NCBI GenBank assembly: GCA_934394615.1
Contig: CAKRRJ010000001.1
Location: 1-64,000, forward strand
Length of the DNA stretch: 64,000 nucleotides
Direction: 5' to 3'
Source: an uncultured Lachnospiraceae bacterium
Lineage (GTDB): Bacteria > Bacillota > Clostridia > Lachnospirales > Lachnospiraceae
Of this stretch, positions 25,758-33,522 are shown in pieces. The position numbers were made by a program, and so were the translations under genes. The notes under the pieces were generated by a model. It did not search any database. It was not told where the DNA came from and saw nothing but the letters and a program-made list of their open reading frames with translations. How positions within the stretch are numbered: the first letter of the stretch is position 1; each line of letters begins with the position of its first letter.

Positions 25758-27182
25758 ATCGCGGACACCATACTGTTCGGAAAGTACCAGTTGTGCCGTG
25801 TACTGGGCTGCGGCAGAAGCGGTACCGTATTTCTGGCGAGGCACATGGAACTGGACGAATACCGCGCCATAAAGAGAGTTCCAAAAACTTTTACGGATTA
25901 CGAAGTATTTCGAAGAGAAGCGCTGATACTGAAGGGGATTCGTGACCAGGGAATACCAATTGTTTACGACCTGGCAGAAGATGAGCAGTACAGCTACCTG
26001 ATTGAGGAGTATCTCGAAGGAGATTCTTTATATGCCCTGGTCTCCGGATCGGGACATTGTTCACCGGCAGAGACGATCTGTTACGGGATTCAGATCTGCC
26101 ATCTGGTACATATCTTGCATTCAATAATGCCTACCCCTGTATTATATCTTGATCTACAACCCAAAAACCTTTTACTGAGCGAAAACACGATCAAGCTGAT
26201 CGACTTTGATCATGCAGCCTACGCGGATGAAGCGGCGAGTCAGGAAGAACGTTATGGAACGGCTGGATGTGCGGCGCCGGAGCAGTATTCGGGAGATATC
26301 TTAGATGGAAGAACAGATATATATGCCATTGGTGCTGTCCTCCATTACATGCTGACGGGATATTTTCCGGGAGAAGTACCGCAGGCCGGGCAGATCAGGT
26401 TAGCCGGAATAACCGAACGGCGCCTGATGCGCCTGATCCGCAAATGCCTGCAGAAAGAAAAAGACAGGCGTTTTCAGAGCGCGGATGAGCTTGGACATGC
26501 GCTGCAAAAGCTTTGGAATCTATCGAAACGGAAGATGGCCGGGTATGGTCCGGAATCTGGGGAAGAGTCTCTGGTTGTTGCTGTGGCGGGAAGCCGCCAT
26601 GGGGCAGGAACAACCCATATTGCCATAGGGCTGGCAGCATATCTGCATAGATGCGGAATGACTGCCGTTTATGAAGAACACAATCGAACCGGTGCGGTAA
26701 ACCAGCTGGCAGGATGCCTGGGGGTGGAGGCGGATCAGAGCGGGATATTCCGGATCCGCAGGATCCCCATGCTCCCGCAGTATGGAGCGTGTGTAAAATT
26801 GAAACCGGCCGGGTACGAGATCCGTATCCTGGACTGCGGAGCGGATCTGGAGCAGTTCCTGCAAAAAAACGCAGATGCGTACATTCTTGTGTGCGGTGCG
26901 AAGCCGTGGGAGTGGGAAACTTCCATGGAGGCAGTAAAGCAGTGCTGCCAGGTGCCGGGAATGGTTATTCTGTATGATCAGTTTTGCAGCAGGCTGTTGT
27001 TTTATCCGAAATGGCCGGCGGGACATACGAGTGGATTGCGGATGCCGTATTTCGTGGATCCGTTTGCGGGCACGCGTCAGGCAGACCGGGTATACCGGAC
27101 AGTCTGGAAGCGTTGGTTTGGAAGACAGGGAGGAGAAAAAACACGAAATTTATTTTCGGAAGAAAGAAAGCAGCTCCGCTAG
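25758..27182 (+). CDS. Ser/Thr protein kinase fused to a MinD/ParA-like domain lacking the P-loop lysine
   Basis: About 475 residues. The kinase domain (1-260) has a Gly-rich loop LGCGRSGTV, the ATP lysine in YRAIKR, a loop YLDLQPKNLL (Asp and Asn kept, usual HRD His replaced by Tyr), DFD for DFG, and AAPEQ. A second domain (about 275-450) has a P-loop-like GSRHGAGTTH in which Thr replaces the lysine of KGGxGKT. No transmembrane segment. Start: AGGAGG (25744-25749) is 8 nt before ATC (25758), giving (M)ADTILFGKYQL; the GTG at 25749 overlaps the ribosome site. The next gene overlaps by 40 nt. Target unknown. Confidence 0.8.
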   Translation: MADTILFGKYQLCRVLGCGRSGTVFLARHMELDEYRAIKRVPKTFTDYEVFRREALILKGIRDQGIPIVYDLAEDEQYSYLIEEYLEGDSLYALVSGSGHCSPAETICYGIQICHLVHILHSIMPTPVLYLDLQPKNLLLSENTIKLIDFDHAAYADEAASQEERYGTAGCAAPEQYSGDILDGRTDIYAIGAVLHYMLTGYFPGEVPQAGQIRLAGITERRLMRLIRKCLQKEKDRRFQSADELGHALQKLWNLSKRKMAGYGPESGEESLVVAVAGSRHGAGTTHIAIGLAAYLHRCGMTAVYEEHNRTGAVNQLAGCLGVEADQSGIFRIRRIPMLPQYGACVKLKPAGYEIRILDCGADLEQFLQKNADAYILVCGAKPWEWETSMEAVKQCCQVPGMVILYDQFCSRLLFYPKWPAGHTSGLRMPYFVDPFAGTRQADRVYRTVWKRWFGRQGGEKTRNLFSEERKQLR

Positions 27183-27817
27183 GCCTGTCGGGAGCCAGCC
27201 CACAGCTGATCGGGGTAATAGGCGGCGGACGCGGTGTGGGCACGAGTCATCTGGCAGTTTCCATGGCCAATTATCTGACCGGCGCGAAGAGAAAGAAAAC
27301 AGCGCTGTTAGAATGGAACAGCCATCAGGACTTTACGGCTTTGGCGGAGTTTGCCGGAGCGAAAAATGGGCGGAAAATACGAAGGACAAAAGAACAGGCC
27401 GGAACGGATTCAGGTTGGAACAGAGGGAAGCTGTTTCGGATCATGGAAGTGGATTATTACAAAATGGCAGATCCGGCGGTGCTGTCGTTTTGTCTGGGAC
27501 AGGATTACCGCTATATCATTATGGATTACGGAGAAGCAACAGGCAGCAGCCTGTGTGAGTGCGCGCGCTGCGACAGAAAGGTCCTGGTAGGATCTTTGAG
27601 TGAATGGAAAGCAGAAGCATTTCTGGAAGCCCTGGAGCGGACGGGAAAGAGAGATAAAAGCTGGAAACTGGCCGTGTTTTCGGGCGGTGAAGATACCAGA
27701 AGAGAAGTAGAAAAACGGTTTGCCTGCAGGCTCCTGCGGATTCCGGCTTCAGTAGATGCATTCTGTATTACCCGGGAAGAGATGACATGCTTCGAGGCAC
27801 TGCTGGGGGAAAAATAA
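27143..27817 (+). CDS. Second MinD/ParA-like protein with degenerate P-loop
   Basis: 224 residues if translation begins at ACG 27143, 9 nt after GGGAGG; upstream in-frame ATGs lie inside the kinase gene without ribosome sites. The product would begin (M)KFIFGRKK. The P-loop-like GGGRGVGTSHLAVSMANYL again has Thr for the catalytic Lys. YIIMDYGEATGSS matches a switch II/Walker B strand. Related in design to the C-terminal domain of the preceding kinase, and reminiscent of TadZ/CpaE-type atypical ATPases that place pilus machinery, though no pilus genes are in the window. ATP binding is doubtful. Confidence 0.7.
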   Translation, partial: TKFIFGRKKAAPLGLSGASPQLIGVIGGGRGVGTSHLAVSMANYLTGAKRKKTALLEWNSHQDFTALAEFAGAKNGRKIRRTKEQAGTDSGWNRGKLFRIMEVDYYKMADPAVLSFCLGQDYRYIIMDYGEATGSSLCECARCDRKVLVGSLSEWKAEAFLEALERTGKRDKSWKLAVFSGGEDTRREVEKRFACRLLRIPASVDAFCITREEMTCFEALLGEK

Positions 27818-27907
27818 AAACAAGAGGACGGCACGGTTTGTGTGGTGGGAAAATGTGTCACGGCAGAACCTTCGCAGTATACCGAAGCCGTCTGGTAAGG
27901 GGAAAGT

Positions 27908-28192
27908 ATGATCGAAGAAAACAAAAATAGTGCAAACCAGAGTTATGTAGAAGGCCTGAAGCGCTACCAGGAGCGGGGCATCCGGGTCCTGATCGACGGC
28001 GAAGATGCAAATGAGACAACATGGTGCAAGCTGTTTGAGGTCCGTGAGGATGGAAGCTTTTACATGGGGGATTACATTTTAGAAGATATTCCGATGGACA
28101 GTTCCGGGAAGGAGGTGAATGAGGAACAGGAAGATTATATGAAACAGAAACGTTTAAAAGAGATTCATTTTGATATGGTCTATCATTCATAA
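27908..28192 (+). CDS. Uncharacterised small acidic protein
   Basis: 94 residues, soluble, acidic. A helical start (SYVEGLKRYQERGIRVLIDGEDA) is followed by a strand-rich middle (WCKLFEVREDGSFYMGDYI) and a C-terminal helix. I do not recognise a named family. AAGGGGAAAGT precedes the ATG. It lies 90 nt after the second MinD-like gene with no convincing terminator between, so it may belong to the same operon and be a partner or target of the kinase; that is a guess. Confidence 0.6.
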   Translation: MIEENKNSANQSYVEGLKRYQERGIRVLIDGEDANETTWCKLFEVREDGSFYMGDYILEDIPMDSSGKEVNEEQEDYMKQKRLKEIHFDMVYHS

Positions 28193-28310
28193 CAGCCGGT
28201 CAGGGGCGGCGTGGTCAGATGGGGACGTGAAAGATTTCTGAAAAAGAGGATCCCGATTCAGCCCGGGGAAAAAACATCAGGAAAATTTAAGAGAAGCCCT
28301 GTGGAATCTA

Positions 28311-28319
28311 TGGTATAAT
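28311..28319 (+). promoter_or_regulatory. Extended -10 promoter of the GH18 gene
   Basis: TGG plus TATAAT (28314-28319), 36 nt before the start; no good -35 at 17 nt. Confidence 0.5.
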
Positions 28320-28355
28320 TGAGGAAAACATAGGCCAAGTGAGGAGACAGGACAA

Positions 28356-30017
28356 ATGAGAAAATTTCTGACAACGCTGCTGACCGTGATCATAACGGTT
28401 GTTCTGGCTGTAGGAGCAGCGGCCGGATTTCTTTTATATCGAAAATACAAACCGTCAAAGGAACGAGTGGATCAAAACAGCTGGTACCAGGCAGCAGGCG
28501 ATGAGGTCGCGCTTTTTCTGAACAGTGAGCTGGTGGAAAATGTCAGGGGCCGCTATATCGACGGCCAGGTTTATCTGCCGCTTGACTGGGTAGACAGTGC
28601 GCTGAATGAGCGCTTCTACTGGGATGAGGAGAACAGCCAGCTCATCTACACACTGCCGGACAGCATTGTGTACGCGGATGAAGGAACCCTTGGAAATAGT
28701 GGGAAACCACTTCTGGTACAGCAGGACGGGCAGGTATGGCTGCTTGGCGGGCTGGTATCTTCTTACACGAATCTGCGCATTGAAACGTTTGATACCGACA
28801 ATGTGCATCGCGCATTTGTGGATACGTCCTGGGAGCCGGAGCAGATGGCAGCCGTGAAGAAAAAAAGCGAGCTCCGTATCCGGGGCGGTGTCAAGAGTGC
28901 GATCGTGTCAGATGTGGATTCCGGAGCGGAGGTTATTGTGCTGGAACAGCTGGATAACTGGAGCCGGGTCAGAACGGAAGATGGTCAGGTTGGATATCTG
29001 CAGAACAGCCGTTTAAAGGCAACTGAGCAGCGGACTCTGGTGAGCACATTTGTGGAACCAGAGTATACCAGCATTTCTATGGATGAGCCAGTGGTTATGG
29101 TGTGGCATCAGGTTACAAACCGGTCGGCAAACCAGGCGATGGAAACCCTGATATCCAATACAAAGGGTGTGAATGTTATTGCGCCGACCTGGTTTATGCT
29201 GACAGACAATGAGGGAGATTATACGTCCCTGGCAGATCAGAATTATGTAACACAAGCCCATGCCATGGGACTGCAGGTCTGGGCGGTGTTAGATAATTTT
29301 AACCAGGGTGATAATGTACAGTCGGAAATCTTATTTGCAAGCAGCAGTGCCAGAAAAAAGCTGATCGCGACCCTGATGAAGGACGTGGCTGCTTATGGGA
29401 TCGATGGAATCAATCTGGATATCGAAGGAATCAAATCCTCGGCTGGACCGCATTATGTGCAGTTTATCCGGGAGCTTTCCGTGGACTGCAGAAAGCAGGG
29501 AATTGTTCTTTCGATAGATTCCTATGTTCCGTCTGCATATTCTGCGTTTTATAACTGGGCGGAGCAGGGCCGGGTTGCTGATTATGTGGTCATGATGGGA
29601 TACGATGAACATTATGCCGGAGGAGAAGCCGGATCGGTAGCATCACTTGGTTATGAACGGCAGGGAATCGAGGATCTGTTAAAACAGGTACCGAAGGAGA
29701 AAATCATCAGCGCGATTCCGTTTTATACCAGAATCTGGAAAGCGGATACAGAAGGTACCAGCACCCAGTCGGTTGGAATCACCAGTGCGAAAGAGTGGGT
29801 TGAGAGTAATCAGGTGCCACTTTACTGGCAGGAAGAACTGGGACAGTATTACGGAGAACTGGAAAAGGATGGAGCAACATATTCCATCTGGATGGAAGAC
29901 GAGCGTTCCCTGGAACTGAAAATGCAGCTTATCCGCGACAATAATCTGGCAGGAGTTGCCTGCTGGCGTCTTGGCTTTGAACCGCAGGATATCTGGGACG
30001 TTGTGAAACTTCCGTAG
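28356..30017 (+). CDS. Membrane-anchored GH18 family glycoside hydrolase with SH3-like domain
   Basis: 553 residues. An N-terminal transmembrane anchor (about 5-30) is followed by a region resembling a copper-amine-oxidase-type/stalk domain (about 40-150) and an SH3-like domain (about 170-230, ELRIRGGVKSAIVSDV ending VGYLQNSRLK). The GH18 barrel (about 245-550) has catalytic motif DGINLDIEGI, whose last Glu is the acid/base. The order matches spore-cortex or wall hydrolases of the YdhD/YaaH type that act on N-acetylglucosamine bonds. It is followed by a phosphoesterase and a CwlD-like amidase, which supports a cell-wall or spore role. Confidence 0.88.
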   Translation: MRKFLTTLLTVIITVVLAVGAAAGFLLYRKYKPSKERVDQNSWYQAAGDEVALFLNSELVENVRGRYIDGQVYLPLDWVDSALNERFYWDEENSQLIYTLPDSIVYADEGTLGNSGKPLLVQQDGQVWLLGGLVSSYTNLRIETFDTDNVHRAFVDTSWEPEQMAAVKKKSELRIRGGVKSAIVSDVDSGAEVIVLEQLDNWSRVRTEDGQVGYLQNSRLKATEQRTLVSTFVEPEYTSISMDEPVVMVWHQVTNRSANQAMETLISNTKGVNVIAPTWFMLTDNEGDYTSLADQNYVTQAHAMGLQVWAVLDNFNQGDNVQSEILFASSSARKKLIATLMKDVAAYGIDGINLDIEGIKSSAGPHYVQFIRELSVDCRKQGIVLSIDSYVPSAYSAFYNWAEQGRVADYVVMMGYDEHYAGGEAGSVASLGYERQGIEDLLKQVPKEKIISAIPFYTRIWKADTEGTSTQSVGITSAKEWVESNQVPLYWQEELGQYYGELEKDGATYSIWMEDERSLELKMQLIRDNNLAGVACWRLGFEPQDIWDVVKLP

Positions 30018-30066
30018 ACGGATTTGATGATCAGCAGGCGTATGACGGTTTGGAAGGGTGATGGAT

Positions 30067-31572
30067 ATGAAAAAGAATCGAAGTGGCAGAAGGCAGAAGC
30101 TTTCTGCCATTCTGTCTTTCCTGGCAGCGGCGGTAGTGGCACTGGGCGGATGCGGAGAAAAACAGACGGCGGCTACAGATAGCACGCAGATAGAACTGGA
30201 AACAGAAAAAGCGGGGAATGAAACGGCTCCGGAGGGCCAGGATGAAAGTGGGAAGCAGGATGTGGAACCGGGCCTGGATGGAAAACACACAGGCAGCTCC
30301 GGTGGTGAAACGCAGGAACAGCCAGCAGAAGAAACGCCGGTGTCTGGCAGAGAAAACGGGAAAACGCCTGTGGCAGATTCCGGTCCGCTTCCAAAAGCAG
30401 AGAATGGCAGATGGCTCGAAAACATTATGCTTGGAACGGATATTCACTACTTCTCAGATTCCCTCACCGATGGTGGTCCGCGTTTTCAGGAAATGGTGGA
30501 ATACGGAGACGGCAAGATGGTGGATCATATCGATGAGATTACAGACGCGTTTCTCGATGAAGTTGTAAAGCTGCGGCCGGATGTACTGGTACTTAGCGGG
30601 GATCTGACTTTAAATGGCGAAAAAGCGAGCCATAAGGACCTTGCGGAAAAGCTGCACCGGGTGGAAAACCATGGAATACCGGTTTTAGTGATTCCTGGAA
30701 ACCATGATATCAACAATCGGCAGGCAGCCTGCTACAAAGGTGATGAACGGATGCCGGCCGAGTATACGACACCGCGGGAATTTCGCGAGATCTACAAGGC
30801 GTTTGGATACGATGAGGCAGCCAGTGAAGATCCGGCAAGCCTGAGCTATCTATATGAACTCGATGACCATGTCTGGCTTCTGATGATCGACAGCTGCCAG
30901 TACGATCCGATTGCCCGGGTGGGAGGCGGTATTTCAGAGGCGACTTATGAGTGGATCGAGGAACAGCTGGAGGCCGCGGCGGACAATGACGCACGGATCA
31001 TTCCAATTGCCCATCACAACTTGTTGGATGAGAGTGAGATCTACATTGACGAGTGTACCATTGAGCACAGTGAGCAGTTTGTGGAACTTCTGGAAGACTG
31101 GGATGTGCCGCTGTTTCTGAGCGGGCATCTGCATGTGCAGCATTACAAGCGCTCCGATGAGAACCGCGGAATCTGGGAGATGGTGACTTCATCGCTGGCA
31201 ACGCCCGCCTGCAAGTACAGCATTCTGACTTACCGGGATGACGACAGCTTTCTGTACCGGACCCGTTCTCTGGATGCGGAACAATGGTCGGGGGCTTCGT
31301 TTCTGCGCAGGGTATTTTACAATCAGGCCATGAGAGCATTAAACCGGCTCTCGGAACTGACGGAAACAGAGAAAGAGCAGATGTCACGTTTGTATTCGCT
31401 GTTAAAGTATCATTATTATCAGGGAACCGCATACCAGGTTCAGGATGCGGTGCGCAACGATCCGGCTTATGAGATGTGGCAGGAGGAAGGCGCGCCTACG
31501 CAGCAGAGTGAGTATTTTCAGTACATTCTGGATGACGGTGTTCAGGATTATAACCGTCTGGAATCGGACTAA
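30067..31572 (+). CDS. Calcineurin-like phosphoesterase lipoprotein
   Basis: 501 residues from the ATG at 30067, 9 nt after GGAAGG; upstream GTG 30058 and ATG 30061 are too close to it. The lipobox (VVALGGC, Cys near residue 29) makes it a lipoprotein. After a Glu/Gly/Pro-rich linker the metallophosphoesterase domain has all metal motifs: GTDIHYFSD, LSGDLTLNG, PGNHDINN, AHHNLLD and SGHLHVQH. A C-terminal helical domain follows. It hydrolyses phosphoesters outside the cell; substrate unknown. It sits between the GH18 gene and the amidase with short gaps. Confidence 0.9.
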   Translation: MKKNRSGRRQKLSAILSFLAAAVVALGGCGEKQTAATDSTQIELETEKAGNETAPEGQDESGKQDVEPGLDGKHTGSSGGETQEQPAEETPVSGRENGKTPVADSGPLPKAENGRWLENIMLGTDIHYFSDSLTDGGPRFQEMVEYGDGKMVDHIDEITDAFLDEVVKLRPDVLVLSGDLTLNGEKASHKDLAEKLHRVENHGIPVLVIPGNHDINNRQAACYKGDERMPAEYTTPREFREIYKAFGYDEAASEDPASLSYLYELDDHVWLLMIDSCQYDPIARVGGGISEATYEWIEEQLEAAADNDARIIPIAHHNLLDESEIYIDECTIEHSEQFVELLEDWDVPLFLSGHLHVQHYKRSDENRGIWEMVTSSLATPACKYSILTYRDDDSFLYRTRSLDAEQWSGASFLRRVFYNQAMRALNRLSELTETEKEQMSRLYSLLKYHYYQGTAYQVQDAVRNDPAYEMWQEEGAPTQQSEYFQYILDDGVQDYNRLESD

Positions 31573-31626
31573 AACGCGAAGCCGTTCATATATTTTACAG
31601 GAGAGACTGGTTGCGGGGAAAGCGAT

Positions 31627-32379
31627 GTGAAAGTAGAGGCATGGATCAGGCAGCATTTGGTGAAACCGTTGGAACAAAAACAGGGAAGACTGGCGGAGAT
31701 GCTGATGGCGCTTATGCTGTTTGCCGCAGTATTTCTGGTATCCCGCCAGGCAGGGCTTATGGTATCGGGGCAGGCAGTGGCGGCAGGAGTGCGCCGCCCG
31801 GTTGTGGTACTCGACAGCGGTCATGGCGGTATGGATCCCGGAAAAATCGGAATTGACGGAAGCCTGGAAAAAGATATCAACCTGCAGATCGCAAAACGGC
31901 TGAAACGATATCTGGAAGCGTCCGGAGTGGAGGTTGTTATGACCCGGGAAGATGACCGGGGACTTTACGAAGAAAGCGACAGCAAAAAGAAGATGGCAGA
32001 TATGAGAAACCGCTGCGCAAAGATTGCGAAGGCGGAGCCGGATCTGGTTGTCAGCATCCATCAGAACAGCTATCACCAGGAACCGATATCCGGCGGTCAG
32101 GTATTTTATTACAAAACATCCGAAAGAGGAAAGCGCCTTGCAGAGATTCTGCAGAGGCGCTTTGATTATGTACTGGGAGAACTGAACACCCGCCAGGCAA
32201 AGCCAAATGGGAACTATTATCTGCTTCTTCATGTAAAACAGCCGATCGTGATCGTGGAATGCGGTTTTCTGTCCAACCGGGCAGAGGCTACGGCATTAAA
32301 CTCGGAAGAGTATCAGGACCGGCTGGCGTGGACGATCCATATGGGAGTGATGGAGTTTTTAAATGAAGCGGAACAATAA
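31627..32379 (+). CDS. cwlD: N-acetylmuramoyl-L-alanine amidase, CwlD-like
   Basis: 250 residues. One transmembrane segment (about 20-40) is followed by the Amidase_3 domain with zinc ligands: His in LDSGHGGMDPG, Glu in GSLEKDINLQIAK, His in VSIHQN, and the catalytic Glu in VIVECGFLSN. It cleaves the amide between muramic acid and the stem peptide. CwlD makes the muramic-delta-lactam of spore cortex needed for germination; size and anchor fit CwlD, but other Amidase_3 enzymes cannot be excluded. GTG start after GCGGGGAAAG. Confidence 0.85.
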   Translation: MKVEAWIRQHLVKPLEQKQGRLAEMLMALMLFAAVFLVSRQAGLMVSGQAVAAGVRRPVVVLDSGHGGMDPGKIGIDGSLEKDINLQIAKRLKRYLEASGVEVVMTREDDRGLYEESDSKKKMADMRNRCAKIAKAEPDLVVSIHQNSYHQEPISGGQVFYYKTSERGKRLAEILQRRFDYVLGELNTRQAKPNGNYYLLLHVKQPIVIVECGFLSNRAEATALNSEEYQDRLAWTIHMGVMEFLNEAEQ

Positions 32380-32401
32380 TGCGGAATACCAGGAAATCCG
32401 C

Positions 32402-32430
32402 TTGATTTTTACAGAAAATTGTACTATAGT
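32402..32430 (+). promoter_or_regulatory. Promoter of the FMN riboswitch/ribU transcript
   Basis: TTGATT (32402-32407), 17 nt and TATAGT (32425-32430). Confidence 0.75.
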
Positions 32431-32445
32431 TAAGACAACGATAAG

Positions 32446-32557
32446 TTCTTCGGGGCGGGGTGCGATTCCCCACCGGCGGTTACAGTCCGCGACCTGCGTA
32501 AGGCAGCTGATTTGGTGAGATTCCAAAACCGACAGTATAGTCTGGATGAGAGAAGAA
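32446..32557 (+). ncRNA. FMN riboswitch (RFN element)
   Basis: The aptamer is nearly consensus. P1 is TTCTTC (32446-32451) with GAAGAA (32552-32557). GGGGCGGGGTGCGATTCCCC, ACCGGCGGT and CAGTCCGCGAC follow, then CCGACAGTATAGTCTGGATG. Binding of FMN should favour the downstream terminator and shut off ribU. Confidence 0.97.
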
Positions 32558-32612
32558 ATTGTGTGAAGGCTTTCGCGGGAGGCCCCGTGAGAGCGGCATG
32601 AATGATTCATCA

Positions 32613-32647
32613 CCCCCGGATAGAGATATCCGGGGGATTTTTATTTT
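32613..32647 (+). terminator. Terminator of the FMN riboswitch expression platform
   Basis: A 10-bp GC-rich stem (32613-32622 with 32627-32636) is followed by ATTTTTATTTT, 80 nt before ribU. It is the OFF structure of the riboswitch. Confidence 0.93.
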
Positions 32648-32726
32648 CATGGAAAATCCATTCCCTTGCCGCACACGATTCCTCTGAATGATGAACTTAA
32701 GTATTTTATTTCAGGAGGAAAAAGTC

Positions 32727-33362
32727 ATGAAGGAAAAATTACTGACTACGAAAAATGTTGTTTTAATGGGCATGTTTGGTGCGCTGGCTGGTGTGCTGAT
32801 GCTGTTTGAGTTTCCGCTCCCGTTCCTGGCTCCGAGTTTTTACGGACTGGATGTGAGTGAGGTTCCGGTGCTGATCGGTACGTTTGCTATGGGGCCGGTA
32901 GCTGGTGCCATTATGGAAGTTGTCAAGATTCTGGTGAAGCTGGTATTAAAACCGACCAGCACTGGATTTGTCGGTGAGTTCGCGAACCTGGTGATTTCCT
33001 GTGCGATGGTAGTTCCGGCAGGTCTGATCTATAAAATTTCCCACACCCGGAAAGGTGCCATGACAGGACTGGCAGTCGGAACCATTTGTATGGCGGTAGT
33101 CGGTGTTGCTGCAAATGCGCTGGTTATGCTTCCGTTCTATTCCAACTTTATGCCGATGGAAACCATTCTGGCAGCAGGAGCAGCCATCAATCCGGCAGTC
33201 GGAAGTGTCTGGACATTCGCTCTTTTCTGTGTTGGCCCGTTTAACGTAGTGAAGGGCATTGTAGTGTCCGTGGTGACTGCACTGGTCTACAAACGCGTGA
33301 GTGTTTTGATCCACAGCGTGGGAACACACAAAGCAGTCAAGGGAAAACGCGTGAACGCATAA
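32727..33362 (+). CDS. ribU: ECF transporter riboflavin-binding S component RibU
   Basis: 211 residues, six hydrophobic helices. The ATG at 32727 follows CAGGAGGAAAAAG; an in-frame ATG at 32688 is upstream of that site. The N-terminus contains the ALAGVLMLFEFPLPFLAPSF helix, with its conserved pattern for docking the shared EcfT module, and the YGLDVSEVPVLIG loop typical of RibU. The energising EcfA/EcfT genes are not in the window. Riboflavin specificity is backed by the FMN riboswitch in front. Confidence 0.95.
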   Translation: MKEKLLTTKNVVLMGMFGALAGVLMLFEFPLPFLAPSFYGLDVSEVPVLIGTFAMGPVAGAIMEVVKILVKLVLKPTSTGFVGEFANLVISCAMVVPAGLIYKISHTRKGAMTGLAVGTICMAVVGVAANALVMLPFYSNFMPMETILAAGAAINPAVGSVWTFALFCVGPFNVVKGIVVSVVTALVYKRVSVLIHSVGTHKAVKGKRVNA

Positions 33363-33384
33363 AACTCCTTATATGCTACAATCT

Positions 33385-33425
33385 GACGCCCTGCGGTGTA
33401 TCTTGCACCGCAGGGCGTCTTGTGC
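33385..33425 (+). terminator. Terminator after ribU
   Basis: A 14-bp GC-rich perfect stem (33385-33398 with 33406-33419); the T-tract is poor (TTGTGCT), so termination may be partial. Confidence 0.65.
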
Positions 33426-33431
33426 TATGAT
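33403..33431 (+). promoter_or_regulatory. Promoter of tsaC, nested in the ribU terminator
   Basis: TTGCAC (33403-33408), 17 nt and TATGAT (33426-33431), with a TGC extended -10. The -35 is inside the loop and right arm of the terminator. Confidence 0.6.
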
Positions 33432-33522
33432 AAGGCAGAATCATATTGGCAAAAACGCAGGTTCTGTGCCGGAAAACAGCTTGTTTTGCGGCAATGCAGA
33501 GGCTGATAAAGAAGGTAAACAT

